A stretch of DNA of 55,303 nt from Obelidium mucronatum. Taxonomy: Eukaryota; Chytridiomycota; Chytridiomycetes; Chytridiales; Chytriomycetaceae. A program made the position numbers and the translations under genes. Positions within the stretch are counted from its first letter, which is position 1. Each line of letters opens with the position of its first letter. Positions 20,744-30,148 of the stretch are shown here, piece by piece. The stretch lies in NCBI GenBank assembly GCA_025765595.1, contig JAIVFH010000180.1, positions 1-55,303 on the forward strand, in the 5' to 3' direction. Below the pieces are notes generated by a model that made no database searches, was not told the origin of the DNA, and saw nothing but the letters and a program-made list of their open reading frames with translations.

Positions 20744-22695
20744 AAACATTGGATAAAATTGCCCAAAAACACACTGAACTGGTCACACAAACTGCCCTTG
20801 AAATCCTACCTACAAGAGAATGTGGAAAAGAACACAAGAAACCAGGAATCCACAACCAGTGGATAACACTGTACAGCAACCTGGAAAAATGCATCCAGGA
20901 AACAAAGAGGTTTGACAACAAAACAGTAATAATAAACAAACAAAATCAAAGAAAACTCCAAGAATCCATGGAGACAACAGAATATGAATGGACCAGACCA
21001 CAACCTAGCAAAGAAATCGGAACGCCACTCGAAGCAGAAACAAACGCATGGCTCATAGAACAACAAAACAACGTTAGGAAAAAAATGGAACAGGCAACAA
21101 CACAGGCAATCACCCAAATGATTGAGGAAAATGTAGCCGCAAGAAACAATAGAATGAATAAAAACACCAAGAGATTCCTCAACAGTGTACTAGATAGGTT
21201 CCACAAGATTGACCTGGACCGAATCAAAGTCACTGAACAAGATGGAACTAGCTACATAGAATTTGATAGTGAAAAGGTCAAAGAAGAGGTAGCAAAACAA
21301 ATGAAGGAATGGTTCCACAGACGACCAGACAAAGAATTTAAAGAAAGCTCCATCTTCCGAGAAGCCTATAAGCCAATAGAAAGCATTGACGAAGAAATAT
21401 ACGAGCCCATGAAAAATAAAATCACCGAAGAAGAGGTCGGCGAAGCCCTAGCAAACCTAGGAACCAAGAAAGCCCCAGGAACTAGTGGAATAACCAAAGA
21501 ACTTCTCACCAGGGGAGGAAAAGAGAACTGGAAACTTGTTGTGAAAATGATACAAATTAGTGAAGAATACATGGACTCACCCACTAGCTGGCTACAAGGT
21601 ATCATCAATCCCATTCCCAAAAACCAGGAATGGGGAGCAGACATCTACTCAACGAGGCCCATTGCCCTCCTTGAAACACTATACAAACTACAAGAAATGA
21701 TCAAAAAGAACAGACTGATACCAATCCTTGAAAAGAACAATGTCCTCAAAGGAAGAAACTGTTCAGTTCTCCCTGGCGAATCCACCGACCCAATCCTACA
21801 CTGTGTCAAAGCAATCATTGACCACTGCATAGAAACCAAAAAGGAGTGCTACATCCTGCTGAATGACATCAAAAAAGCCTTTGACTCAGTCAGCCCAAGA
21901 GCAGTGATGAGAAGCCACCAAAGAATCAAAATTCCGTACTGCTACTCAGCCTGGAAATACAACACACAACAAAGACTCACCGCAAAAATAAGAACAGCCA
22001 TGGGAGAAACTGAGACCATCGAGATTGGTACAATGATCCAACAGGGATCGGTCTTGGCGCCAATTGAATGGAGAATCTTTTGGGACACCATACTGTGTGT
22101 AATTGATCAAGAAACCAAGGGAGTGACCCTGTCAGCAAAAATCAAAACCAAATATAATGGAAGAGATTGGGACACAAAACACCTATCTGAAGACATAGCA
22201 GCACTTGCGTTTGTTGACGACACAAACACAGTAGCAAACAACTGGAAGGAACTGGAAGTCCAAGCGGCACTACTATACGAGTTCCAGGAAGGAAATACCA
22301 TCACATCAAATACCAAAAAAGTCAAAGTGATAGCAATTAACCCTACAGCACCGCACACATCCCTAACATGGGGCGACAAAAGTGAGGTGGAAGTCCTCAG
22401 GAAAGATCAAAGCGAAAGAATATTAGGAAACTATTTCTCTGCCGATAACCTGAACACCAGGGCAATTGAAGAAATCCAAGCCCAAATCAAAGATATGATC
22501 AGTCTGCTAAAAGACAAAAGAATCACTGACAAAAGCACTGTCATGATTATCAACAACGTACTCCTACAACAAATAAGATACAAGTGGCAAACTGTACCAG
22601 TCAGCCCCAAAGACGTAGAACAATGGTTCACACCAGTACTAGGACTTGTAAGCAGAAGGCCAAACAGCCCATCAGCATACCAACAACCCAAATGA
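20740..22695 (+). CDS. LINE-B reverse transcriptase
   Basis: 651 codons. RT motifs in order are KKAPGTSGITKELL, ARPIALLETLYKL (about residues 300-320), LLNDIKKAFDSVSP (motif A Asp), TMIQQGSVLAPIEWRIFW (motif B, QG), and IAALAFVDDTNTVAN (motif C, FVDD, about 487-500). It makes the first cDNA strand at the nicked target. The frame ends with TGA at 22693, but the same frame stays open and protein-like for about 67 further codons (…VSRLNEIAKKTPNPFANEK…), indicating a nonsense mutation, and a frame change near 22890 leads into the RNase H frame. Confidence 0.85.
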   Translation: MKTLDKIAQKHTELVTQTALEILPTRECGKEHKKPGIHNQWITLYSNLEKCIQETKRFDNKTVIINKQNQRKLQESMETTEYEWTRPQPSKEIGTPLEAETNAWLIEQQNNVRKKMEQATTQAITQMIEENVAARNNRMNKNTKRFLNSVLDRFHKIDLDRIKVTEQDGTSYIEFDSEKVKEEVAKQMKEWFHRRPDKEFKESSIFREAYKPIESIDEEIYEPMKNKITEEEVGEALANLGTKKAPGTSGITKELLTRGGKENWKLVVKMIQISEEYMDSPTSWLQGIINPIPKNQEWGADIYSTRPIALLETLYKLQEMIKKNRLIPILEKNNVLKGRNCSVLPGESTDPILHCVKAIIDHCIETKKECYILLNDIKKAFDSVSPRAVMRSHQRIKIPYCYSAWKYNTQQRLTAKIRTAMGETETIEIGTMIQQGSVLAPIEWRIFWDTILCVIDQETKGVTLSAKIKTKYNGRDWDTKHLSEDIAALAFVDDTNTVANNWKELEVQAALLYEFQEGNTITSNTKKVKVIAINPTAPHTSLTWGDKSEVEVLRKDQSERILGNYFSADNLNTRAIEEIQAQIKDMISLLKDKRITDKSTVMIINNVLLQQIRYKWQTVPVSPKDVEQWFTPVLGLVSRRPNSPSAYQQPK

Positions 22696-22936
22696 AACAC
22701 ACACAACTGTACAACCTCATTGACTTCTACAATCACACAAATACTCCAAAAAGCAACAACCAATGACGTGTCTAGACTAAATGAAATTGCAAAGAAAACC
22801 CCAAACCCATTTGCAAATGAGAAATCAACCATGAACCTACTGAGCCAAGTAAAACGAGGATATAGTCTCATGGACAACCACAAATGGAAACACTGAATAT
22901 GGTCAAGTAGCCAAATGCACACTTATAAAAGGTAAA

Positions 22937-25138
22937 ATGACATACACACTCAAACACCTGAGAGAAGTTTCCTTGGAGGGATGTCATGAGATCAACCCCC
23001 GAGGCAACTGGGACGCAAACAAAATCCACGTGGCGACATGCTGGGAAAACGAATGCCCACAACGCCAAGAGAGCTCCTGCACAGTGGAATGGTGCGGTGA
23101 AATACAAAAGGAAAAAACAGAAACAAAAGGGTCCTACAAAGTTACCTTCGCACGCACAAACAAACCAAATGTAGGTACTGAAGAAATTGAAATGGACATA
23201 TGGACAACTGAAAGGACACCCCAAGAAGAAATTGTAATGGAGCTGAACAACTCTGAACATCCATCCACCAAGAAAAACCTACCATGGAAAGCGTGGGATT
23301 ATGGCAACAGCATTGAAGATGGAATGAAAAGAGCTAAGAAATACTTCACATGCAAAGACAAACAAACACTTGAGGCAATTGGAACAAGAATTGAAAACAC
23401 ACAAACATATGATGCCATTTACACAGATGGATCACTTAAGACCATTGATGGAGGTCCTAGTATTGCAGGTTCAGTCTACGTGAGGGAAGGAGCCAGCAAC
23501 GGCAGACAAGCCAACTTCAAACTGGAAGGATGGGCAAACTCAACCAACCCGGAACACATAGCAATGAACGCAGCACTCCTAGGATGTGGAAAGCATCAAA
23601 ACACTATCAATATTGATAACATGGCCATTATTGGAACATACGAAAGACTAAAAGAACTCAACTTCAACATACACCCTAGGGAACTGAACAAGAAAGCCAA
23701 CGTAATGTCGACAGCAATTACCTGCGAAATAATGAAAGAAAGAAGAAGAGAAGGAATAACACAACTTCCAGTAGTCAAACACGTAAAGGGACACAGTGGA
23801 GAAATAGGAAATGAGCAAGCTGACAGGGACGCCAACGGGGGACACACAGCGCCAATGCTCACCCAAAATATGCATGCACAATCCAACGTCCAATTCATAC
23901 TCAAAGCAGATGGAAATCTTATTGAAGGAGAATACCGAAACAACCTAAAAGAAATCACAAAGATAGCGGCACACCTGGAATGGGTCGAGCAACCCAAACA
24001 CAAACACATCAAAGAGCTCCAAGACAAAATAGACCTAGGACTCACATTCACTGTTGTCCAATGTGGGCACAAAGTAACATCACTCATCCCCAGTGAGAAA
24101 CACAGCCATTACAGAAAATACCTGATTAACTCGATGCATAGACAACTACCAACCCGAAAAGAAATGAGAAGAAGACACCAAGATCTATACCCAGATGGAT
24201 GCTGCCGGGTATGTCTATCTGACGAAGAAGAAACCAATGAACACTTATGGAACTGCCCAGCAATGCAAGAAATCAGGGAGGAAATCATGTCTAACTTCAT
24301 CAACTCACTGAGTGAAACAATCAATGAGGAATGCCAAAAAGAAGACAAACAAAATCCCCAACAACCAACTAGCATGGAAGGGGAGATTGAACCAATACTG
24401 ATTGGGAAAACAGAAAAGGAACACAACCTGACACAAGAAGAAATTAAACAAAAAATGAACAAGTGGTTTAGAAACTGGATGGGACAACCAGTGACTCAGC
24501 AAACAGATGAAGAAACAGACCTCATAAACAATGAAACAGACAGATTCTCATTTGAACACGTAGCAGGGTATGGACTAATTCCTAAAGTAACCCAAGACTG
24601 CATTAAAAAATGTGGCGTTCAGAAAACAGAAAGTACCAGAAGAATCATCATCCAGGCATGGAAAGAACTGAGATACCAAGTGAAGGAAAAGATATGGAAA
24701 TACCGAAATGAGAAAACAATTGAATTTGAAATTGCCTGTGGAATCACAGAGAAGGCCAAGAACAAGAGGAAGGAAAAAACAACCAAAAAGGAAGGACCAA
24801 GGAACAAAACAGAAACCAAAGAAATAAGAACAACCAAAAACACAAAAATTAAAAAAGAGACAATATGTCAACTATGCGAAGGGGCCATGAACCCAACTGG
24901 AAACCACGAATGCTCCGGGAGGATGGGAAGGATCAAAAAAGCAATCAAAATCCTCATTGAGGACAGAAAAGGCACCAAAAAAATACAACCTGGATGGATA
25001 ACCACCTCCAGCAAGTACATGAGCGCCTACACCAAGAATGAGGAATTTGAATACCAACCTAAGCAGAACCAGGAACTAAGAAAAGATACGGAAACAAATG
25101 AGAAACAGAAGTCTAAAGAAAATATCGACAAAACTTAA
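22937..25138 (+). CDS. LINE-B RNase H and C-terminal Cys/His region
   Basis: 733 codons from the first ATG; coding-like sequence in this frame begins upstream near 22890. RNase H occupies about residues 150-290: IYTDGSLKTIDGG (Asp), NPEHIAMNAALLGC (Glu), and VKHVKGHSGEIGNEQADRDA (closing His/Asp motif). It is followed by a CCRVC…NEHLWNC zinc-binding-like motif (about 415-440) as in other LINE C-termini. Near the end comes a second CQLCEG…NHEC motif within a very Lys/Glu-rich stretch. It removes the RNA template after first-strand synthesis. The in-frame TAA at 25136 is followed by a conserved extension. Confidence 0.85.
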   Translation: MTYTLKHLREVSLEGCHEINPRGNWDANKIHVATCWENECPQRQESSCTVEWCGEIQKEKTETKGSYKVTFARTNKPNVGTEEIEMDIWTTERTPQEEIVMELNNSEHPSTKKNLPWKAWDYGNSIEDGMKRAKKYFTCKDKQTLEAIGTRIENTQTYDAIYTDGSLKTIDGGPSIAGSVYVREGASNGRQANFKLEGWANSTNPEHIAMNAALLGCGKHQNTINIDNMAIIGTYERLKELNFNIHPRELNKKANVMSTAITCEIMKERRREGITQLPVVKHVKGHSGEIGNEQADRDANGGHTAPMLTQNMHAQSNVQFILKADGNLIEGEYRNNLKEITKIAAHLEWVEQPKHKHIKELQDKIDLGLTFTVVQCGHKVTSLIPSEKHSHYRKYLINSMHRQLPTRKEMRRRHQDLYPDGCCRVCLSDEEETNEHLWNCPAMQEIREEIMSNFINSLSETINEECQKEDKQNPQQPTSMEGEIEPILIGKTEKEHNLTQEEIKQKMNKWFRNWMGQPVTQQTDEETDLINNETDRFSFEHVAGYGLIPKVTQDCIKKCGVQKTESTRRIIIQAWKELRYQVKEKIWKYRNEKTIEFEIACGITEKAKNKRKEKTTKKEGPRNKTETKEIRTTKNTKIKKETICQLCEGAMNPTGNHECSGRMGRIKKAIKILIEDRKGTKKIQPGWITTSSKYMSAYTKNEEFEYQPKQNQELRKDTETNEKQKSKENIDKT

Positions 25139-25360
25139 GAAGATAAAAAACGAAGCCTAAAAAGGAAATTAGAGGAACTTGAAGAATATGAGGACCGAGC
25201 CTTTAGAGACCTGAGAAAAGGAAAGATCACCCTGGAAGGGATCAGAGAAGGAATAGAAATGGAAAGGAAGAGACTTGAAATACCAGAGAATGAGGAAAAC
25301 GAAGAAACAACAGCCGTGCAAGAGGGAACAAACCCCAGGGCAGGTGCAAGCTGCACCTAG
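25139..25360 (+). other. LINE-B in-frame extension after TAA (73 codons)
   Basis: Directly after the TAA the same frame stays open for 73 codons to a TAG at 25358-25360. It starts with a charged, probably coiled-coil stretch (LKRKLEELEEYEDRAF, then LEIPENEE). LINE-A has the matching sequence after its own TAA at 3318-3320, with many codon third-position differences but similar amino acids. It may be reached by stop readthrough, be a separate small ORF, or reflect a sense codon mutated in both copies. Confidence 0.5.
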
Positions 25361-25626
25361 CATCAAGTACCTTAGGGGCAGTTGCGCCCCCCTAGGAGGA
25401 AACCAAGAGCCAAGTCAAAACTGCGGGGGATTAGGGAGGATGAAGGGAGGGAGGAAGAGTTTGGGTTTGCAAGTTGGGGTCGTCGTGTTGGTAGGCGGGA
25501 GGTCTGCAAGGGAATAGAGTAAACGGGGCCGGGTCTTGTTAAACCATTTTAAGAAATTGGAGGGGGATTAACAGTTCGACAAAGTGTTTATTACAAAATA
25601 CAGCTCATGTTATTAAAAAAAAAAAA
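25361..25626 (+). other. LINE-B 3' UTR and A12 tail
   Basis: A G-rich stretch is followed by GTTCGACAAAGTGTTTATTAC and AAAATACAGCTCATG, then twelve A residues at 25615-25626, immediately before the right target duplication. The same block is near the LINE-A end. Confidence 0.8.
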
Positions 25627-25644
25627 GGGAGTCGCTGACACAAA
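25627..25644. repeat. LINE-B target-site duplication, right
   Basis: Exact copy of 17590-17607. Confidence 0.95.
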
Positions 25645-25674
25645 ACTTAGAATAAAATTCAGAACATAATTCTA

Positions 25675-25866
25675 GTGCTACGGAATAATAAAATTATGCC
25701 AATAGAACCATGCTACAGGGCCTGCGACTATCGACTCGGCAACGGGGACCTGTTGGATCCAGGTGACACTCAGGGCATCGATTCTTTAACAAATGCAAAG
25801 CGTTTCTGCCTTTTTCATGAGATTGACAATAATTGGAGCGCCCTCCGCAAGCTAAACAAGCTTTGA
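25675..25866 (+). CDS. hypothetical small ORF, 63 codons or fewer
   Basis: A short frame (an ATG at 25696 would give 56 codons) with mixed, protein-like composition, including NGDLLDPGDTQGID. It is followed 30 bp later by the next unknown frame. The two could be parts of one broken gene. No family is recognised. Confidence 0.25.
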   Translation: MLRNNKIMPIEPCYRACDYRLGNGDLLDPGDTQGIDSLTNAKRFCLFHEIDNNWSALRKLNKL

Positions 25867-25894
25867 TTACGTTTGCGGCCTTTGCTGCGAGATT

Positions 25895-26257
25895 ATGTTT
25901 TCTTTCACTGGTAACATTGTCTTTAAACCCAATTTGGAACCCCTGTATATTGATTGCTTGTTAGATAAAGATTTTAAAACAACAGTGCTTACTCACTGTA
26001 TTGTGGGATTGGCTGTTGACAAGTGCAAATCTAAGTATTTGATTGTGGTTTCGGGTGATATGCGAATCCCTCTGCTATGGACTAACCTCACTGGGAAAGC
26101 GCTAATAACCTCAAAAGCTGTGAATGTTGATGACTTGATGAAACCATTTTGGGTTATCATTGATTCGCGAATTACATCCATAGAAACCAGTGATTGCAAA
26201 GCCGCCGCTGTTTGCAGTGAAAAAACCAGACTGATTCTGCTGCATGCCGTCGTTTGA
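25895..26257 (+). CDS. hypothetical protein, 120 aa
   Basis: The open frame begins ATGTTTTCTTTCACTGG and ends at TGA (26255-26257). It is hydrophobic-balanced, with alternating beta-like segments (KYLIVVSGDMRIPLLW, MKPFWVIIDSRI). It has no signal peptide, no membrane span and no recognised domain. It lies between LINE-B and the gypsy-B target site, so it belongs to the DNA into which both inserted. It may be a host gene fragment or a remnant of another element. Confidence 0.35.
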   Translation: MFSFTGNIVFKPNLEPLYIDCLLDKDFKTTVLTHCIVGLAVDKCKSKYLIVVSGDMRIPLLWTNLTGKALITSKAVNVDDLMKPFWVIIDSRITSIETSDCKAAAVCSEKTRLILLHAVV

Positions 26258-26389
26258 TATCCGGCATGAAAGAATGTGTGGACTCCGGCGTATGGGGCAC
26301 GGCGGCGGCACGGGGCACGCCGCCGGCTTGGCAGGTCACGTTGGAGTCCTCTGGCAGTCATGTTTATTATAACTTTCTAAACCTTCTCT

Positions 26390-26394
26390 ATTGA
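26390..26394. repeat. gypsy-B target-site duplication, left (ATTGA)
   Basis: Five bases are repeated at 31852-31856, directly outside the LTRs. Confidence 0.8.
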
Positions 26395-26504
26395 TATGGA
26401 CTGTCTTCGGGATTTCCCGGTTAGGCGAGGTTAGAATCCCTTGGATATCCATCTTTATTATGATTATTCTCCTTCTAGAAGTTAGGGTTATTGCTCCGAC
26501 GACA
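26395..26504 (-). repeat. gypsy-B 3' LTR, 110 bp
   Basis: Read on the minus strand it starts TGTCGTCGGAGCAATAACCC and ends GACAGTCCATA. It is identical over its full length to 31742-31851. Confidence 0.93.
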
Positions 26505-26578
26505 TCACCCCCCCCAGACCGAATGCAATGAAGGGAGAATGGAAAGAAATAGGGGAGGAATGGAATAAAGAAAGGAAA

Positions 26579-27796
26579 CTACTCCTGTACATTTGTAGAT
26601 ACTGCTCGATGTTTCCCTTTAACGTCTGTGCGCACTGCGGCTGCCTTTCTTTTCTTATTCAGGAGCTTCTTATGGTAGTTAGTGATCATAACTGTATCCT
26701 GGAAGTCGGAGTATGGTATCCATGACGTTTCGTCTTTTGGCAAATTCTCCCACCGGACTAGATAAACCGTGGATCCGTCCACGTCTGCATGGTCTAAGAT
26801 TTCTTCCACTGTGCCCGTAAGGAACCAATCGTCGGATAAGTCTCTTGATATTAACTTCATCTGACTTGGAGAAAATTCCCTGTGGAGTAAGTGCCCATCT
26901 CTGTCCAACAATACATACGTTCCTGCTTTTGTTCTTCTCATGACTTTATATGGACCTTCATATCTAGGTTCATCTTTAGAACTCCGCCTTTCGGTGGTCG
27001 CCATGACATAAGAGTCGGTAGGAAACAATTCCTTCTTTACGCGAAATTTCTTGTCGTATTTAAGTTTCATGTATGTATTATAATGTCTTGTCGATTCTGC
27101 GATAGTTGGAAACACTAACTCGTGCATTTTGTCGCAACGGTTTTGCAATTCTTCCAACGACATAGTCTTCGCTTCACTATAGGAGTAATCTGTCAATTGG
27201 TTGGCCACGCGTGCGAACATTAGACTGAAAGGGCTAGATTTGTGGGTTCGAGATATTTTGAGATTGTTTAGATACTGAACCCATGGAATAACCGTTTCCC
27301 ATTGCTCAAAATTTCCTTTCAATAATTTCTTGAAAAGGTCTTGTGACAGTCCTACATGGCGTTCCGCGATACCATTCCCTTGGGGATTGTAAGGTGTGGA
27401 TTGACGGAAATCTACTTTTCCTGTCTCCATGAGACCTTTCACCAATTTGTTTACAAATTCGGAACCATTGTCTGACTGCAGGATTCTTGGGAACCCAAAA
27501 TCGCAGAATATTTGTAATAGAGTACTTGTCATTTCCGTCATTTCTTTTGTTTTCAGTGGTCGCAAGATGGTAAACTTTGTTGCTACGTCTGTTAATGCTA
27601 GAACGTGGTTATAACCCGAGATAGACGTTGTTGAAACTGAGAAGCAATCAATAGCAATGTGATCGAAGGGTAAATCTGCTGAAATTGACCTCATAGGGTG
27701 GAAGCCTCTTTTTGCTACATTCCATTTCTGACATTCCGCACAATGGCTTGTAATTTTCTTGGCTTCGGTCAACATGTTCGGCCATACAAGTCCGTC
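26579..27796 (-). CDS. gypsy-B integrase with chromodomain
   Basis: 398 codons, preceded in the same frame by seven codons after a TAA (27797-27799). The integrase zinc region ends in HCAECQKW. The core has DHIAIDCFSVS (Asp), LQSDNGSEFVNK (Asp) and YNPQGNGIAERHVG (Glu), then the RHYN…YDKK and PRYEGPYKV region. Near the C-terminus a chromodomain reads VEEILDHADVDGSTVYLVRWENLPKDETSWIP. The integrase joins cDNA to host DNA; the chromodomain of chromoviruses steers insertion by binding modified histone. The Lys-rich tail may act in nuclear import. Confidence 0.9.
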   Translation of the reverse strand, partial: DGLVWPNMLTEAKKITSHCAECQKWNVAKRGFHPMRSISADLPFDHIAIDCFSVSTTSISGYNHVLALTDVATKFTILRPLKTKEMTEMTSTLLQIFCDFGFPRILQSDNGSEFVNKLVKGLMETGKVDFRQSTPYNPQGNGIAERHVGLSQDLFKKLLKGNFEQWETVIPWVQYLNNLKISRTHKSSPFSLMFARVANQLTDYSYSEAKTMSLEELQNRCDKMHELVFPTIAESTRHYNTYMKLKYDKKFRVKKELFPTDSYVMATTERRSSKDEPRYEGPYKVMRRTKAGTYVLLDRDGHLLHREFSPSQMKLISRDLSDDWFLTGTVEEILDHADVDGSTVYLVRWENLPKDETSWIPYSDFQDTVMITNYHKKLLNKKRKAAAVRTDVKGKHRAVSTNVQE

Positions 27797-28516
27797 TTAC
27801 CATAGTTTCCGCACCATAGCTTCCGGTGCTCCATGGCCTTGTGCATGTGCGGTTTCGAGGATACCATGTCTTTCTTCTTCCGAGGGCGATATTCTGTCGC
27901 TGGCATTTTGAAGTTGCAAATTCTTTGCTTCTAATGGTGCGCCTTCAAATTCTGATGCTAATTCCTCATCCATATCCAGCATATCCTTCACTAACATTCC
28001 CGAGTTATCTTTCGACGATGAGCCATCTTGTGTTTTCCCTAAGCGTACACTTGGAAGTTGCGTCTCAAACGTAGTTAGTATTCTGCTCAAGTGATCCGGC
28101 AACCTAACCTGTATTCCTGCTATATGCGTGACTGTGAAGTCGTGGGACAAAAATTTGTCTATCCATCCCTGTAGAATGACGTTCAGTTCTTTCTGCCCGA
28201 AAAGGTAAGTCAAAGCTTTGTGGTCTGTTTCCAAGGTAAACTTAGTCCCGTAAACTATTGGGTGAAATTTGTCCAATGCGAACGCTATCACTAAACATTC
28301 TTTATGTGTTGCTGAATATCGCGACTGTCTATCCGACAATGTCTTCGAGCAGAATCTGATGTAGTGTCTTTTGCCGTCGATTTCTTGGTACAGCATTGCC
28401 CCGACTCCGAAGTTTGATGCGTCGCACGCAATTCTAAAAGGGTGGTCGTAGTCAGGTAATGATAGAATTGGCGCATTTGCTGCCATCGCTACCAAGGCTT
28501 GAAATGAGGCTTCTAC
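27797..28516 (-). pseudogene. gypsy-B RNase H and connection region, bounded by nonsense codons
   Basis: A minus-strand frame between TAA at 28517-28519 and TAA at 27797-27799, in phase with the integrase frame. It contains the gypsy RNase H features FRIACDASNFGVGAMLYQ (Asp), SATHKECLVIAFALDKF (Glu), ETDHKALTYL (Asp), FLSHDFTVTHIAG, and LPDHLSR. It degrades the RNA strand of the RNA-DNA hybrid. Sequence on both sides of each TAA is clearly the same polyprotein (TD*VEASF and RKLW*DGLVWP), so these are point mutations. Confidence 0.85.
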
Positions 28517-28623
28517 TTAATCGGTCCACGCTTTTTCTATATTCTTTGTGTTCTTTATCTCCTCTAATTTCGCGGCTAATGTTGAATACATCGGTATGTG
28601 GTCTCGTAAATAGTTTAAGAATC

Positions 28624-29460
28624 CTAGCATGTTGCTAACTCCTGTGAATATTTCCCCGTCCCTGTCTGTCTTGGCGTCTTCCACTTTTTAATGGCTTCTA
28701 GCCTGCCAGGATCTATGGATATGCCTTCGGCGCTCTTCACGAATCCTAGTAATTTGACTTGTGTGTGTCCGAACTGACACTTACTGGGTTTGATTCTCAG
28801 GTTTGCTTTCGTTAGGGTATCCAACGTCTCTATTGTGTCTGCTGTGTGTTGTTCCCATGATTTTGAATGGACACATATATCGTCCATGTAGACGATAGTG
28901 GGTGTGCCCAGTGGCAGGACTTTCTCCATTAGCTGTTGAAATTGAGCCGGCATGTTACGCAGCCCAAATGGAGGTGATGTGAAGCACAGTAGCTCGCCTT
29001 TCCATGCAAATGTTGTTAGTTCCTGGTCTTCTTTGCGCAGGGAGCATTGCTGGTAGGCTCCTTCCAGGTCTATTACTGACATGACCTTTGCATCCGCTGC
29101 CTGTTCCAAACTGTCTCTGCACGTTGGGAAATCTCGGTTGTATGGTTTCGTCTGACTGTTAAGTCTTCTAAGATCAAGACATACTCTGTACTTTGTAACC
29201 ACTCCATTCTGGATCCTAGGGGGCGCTATAAGTGGACTCGTCCAGTCGGCGCTTCCTTCTACTAATCTAACACTTCCTTCGTCCTTCCATTTCTGGATTT
29301 GCTCGTCTACGACTTTATGGCGGGACTGAGGTATCTTGTACTGTTTGATCCTGGATGGTTGAGCGTTATCGTATAGGTCTATGGTGATTTCCGATCCTGC
29401 AATATTTGCTTTGGTGTTCTTCGGAATTGCCGCATTTCTTTGTAGAGCCGGTTTAATGTC
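28624..29460 (-). CDS. gypsy-B reverse transcriptase
   Basis: The matching frame is open from about 29460 (KTVLEDIKPAL…) although the first listed start is at 29202. RT blocks are KYRVCLDLRRLN, VMSVIDLEGAYQQ (motif A Asp), FTSPPFGLRNMPAQFQ (motif B), and PTIVYMDDICVHS (YMDD), then the LLGFVKSAEG thumb region. It ends prematurely at 28624 after KTPRQ because of a frame change near 28665. The next frame resumes with SNMLGFLNYLRDHIPMYS, the usual gypsy connection. It makes cDNA from the genomic RNA. Confidence 0.88.
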   Translation of the reverse strand, partial: DIKPALQRNAAIPKNTKANIAGSEITIDLYDNAQPSRIKQYKIPQSRHKVVDEQIQKWKDEGSVRLVEGSADWTSPLIAPPRIQNGVVTKYRVCLDLRRLNSQTKPYNRDFPTCRDSLEQAADAKVMSVIDLEGAYQQCSLRKEDQELTTFAWKGELLCFTSPPFGLRNMPAQFQQLMEKVLPLGTPTIVYMDDICVHSKSWEQHTADTIETLDTLTKANLRIKPSKCQFGHTQVKLLGFVKSAEGISIDPGRLEAIKKWKTPRQTGTGKYSQELATC

Positions 29461-29462
29461 TT

Positions 29463-30148
29463 CTAGTACTGTCTTACATTCTCACCTATTGTCACTATCT
29501 GTTTAGGGTTAGAGGCCAATATGACGTTCCGTCTGGTGCTGTTGCCTTTGAAGTTCGCGAATCCAATTTCCTCTGAAATTTCGCACTTGATCTTACGTGT
29601 CTTGCAGTCAGCCATCGTAATTGTTTCTGTGCTTATTTCTTTGGTGAATATTCCGTGCTTGTTGGCCCATGTTTTGTTAATCCTGGTCACTTGGGCACCA
29701 TCGTCAATCATGGCTAGTTGGCTGATGCCGTTGATCTGGATCATGCTATGGTAAATTGGTCCCGGTTTAATCAGTTTGCTGGGTCCATTGATTATTGTGG
29801 GCAACTTCGTTTCTTCTTGTAGCCTCTCTCCCATCCTTTCGTGGAGTTTTTTATAGACAGGGTTGTGATCCTTTTCTTTTTCCAGTCTCATCAGGTCGGT
29901 AACCTCGTGAACGTCTGTTGGAGTACGTGAGTCTTCCTGTAGCTTTCTTGCCATGGCTTCGTGGAGGTCAGAGTAGATGGGGTTGTAGTCCCTTTCTTTC
30001 GTCACTCGCGGTGTTAGCGGTATTTGGTTTGGTTCGTTGGGCTCGTCCCATTGTGCTGCTGTTCCCGCTAGTGCTGAGAGTGCAAGGTACCTGGTGAAAG
30101 TGTCTCTTGCTGATTTCCAGTGCATTTGCAGATCTTTCTTTGTGATTG
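29463..30148 (-). CDS. gypsy-B protease region
   Basis: The frame extends upstream from the ATG at 30125 through TKKDLQ to the A-run. It holds two copies of a 36-residue internal repeat (about residues 40-110; KERDYNPIYSDLHEAM and KEKDHNPVYKKLHERM). Then comes the aspartic-protease core with LAMIDDGAQVTRI, where the usual D-T/S-G is D-D-G, and the later NVILASNPK segment. The changed active-site residue may impair cleavage. The frame ends with TAG at 29463 where the RT frame begins, so a frame change separates them. Confidence 0.7.

Larger units (their letters stand above)
17608..25626 (+). mobile_element. LINE-B: full-length non-LTR retrotransposon, 8.0 kb
   Basis: It is bounded by an 18-bp perfect target duplication and a 12-A tail. 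The order is: GC-rich 5' region, a lysine-rich gag-like segment, AP endonuclease, reverse transcriptase, RNase H, C-terminal Cys/His region, 3' UTR. This layout (APE, RT and RNase H) fits the I/Tad-like LINEs of fungi. The RT box is FVDD instead of the common F/YADD. The coding region is interrupted by two frame changes (about 20740 and about 22890), a TGA at 22693 and a TAA at 25136, so this copy is probably inactive, though recently complete. It inserted into an older DIRS-type recombinase relic. Confidence 0.93.

Noticed and set aside
22431..22922. Long minus-strand hydrophobic frames opposite LINE-B ORFs (also 17998-18669, 19864-20223, 23596-24087)
   Set aside because: They are shadows of AT- and Lys/Asn-rich coding on the plus strand, and their Phe/Leu/Ser-rich translations are typical artefacts.
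27797..28519. TAA recoded as a sense codon in gypsy-B pol
   Set aside because: Two in-frame TAA codons could hint at recoding, but the STAND gene and other frames use TAA as a normal stop and gypsy-B also has frameshifts, so mutation is simpler.
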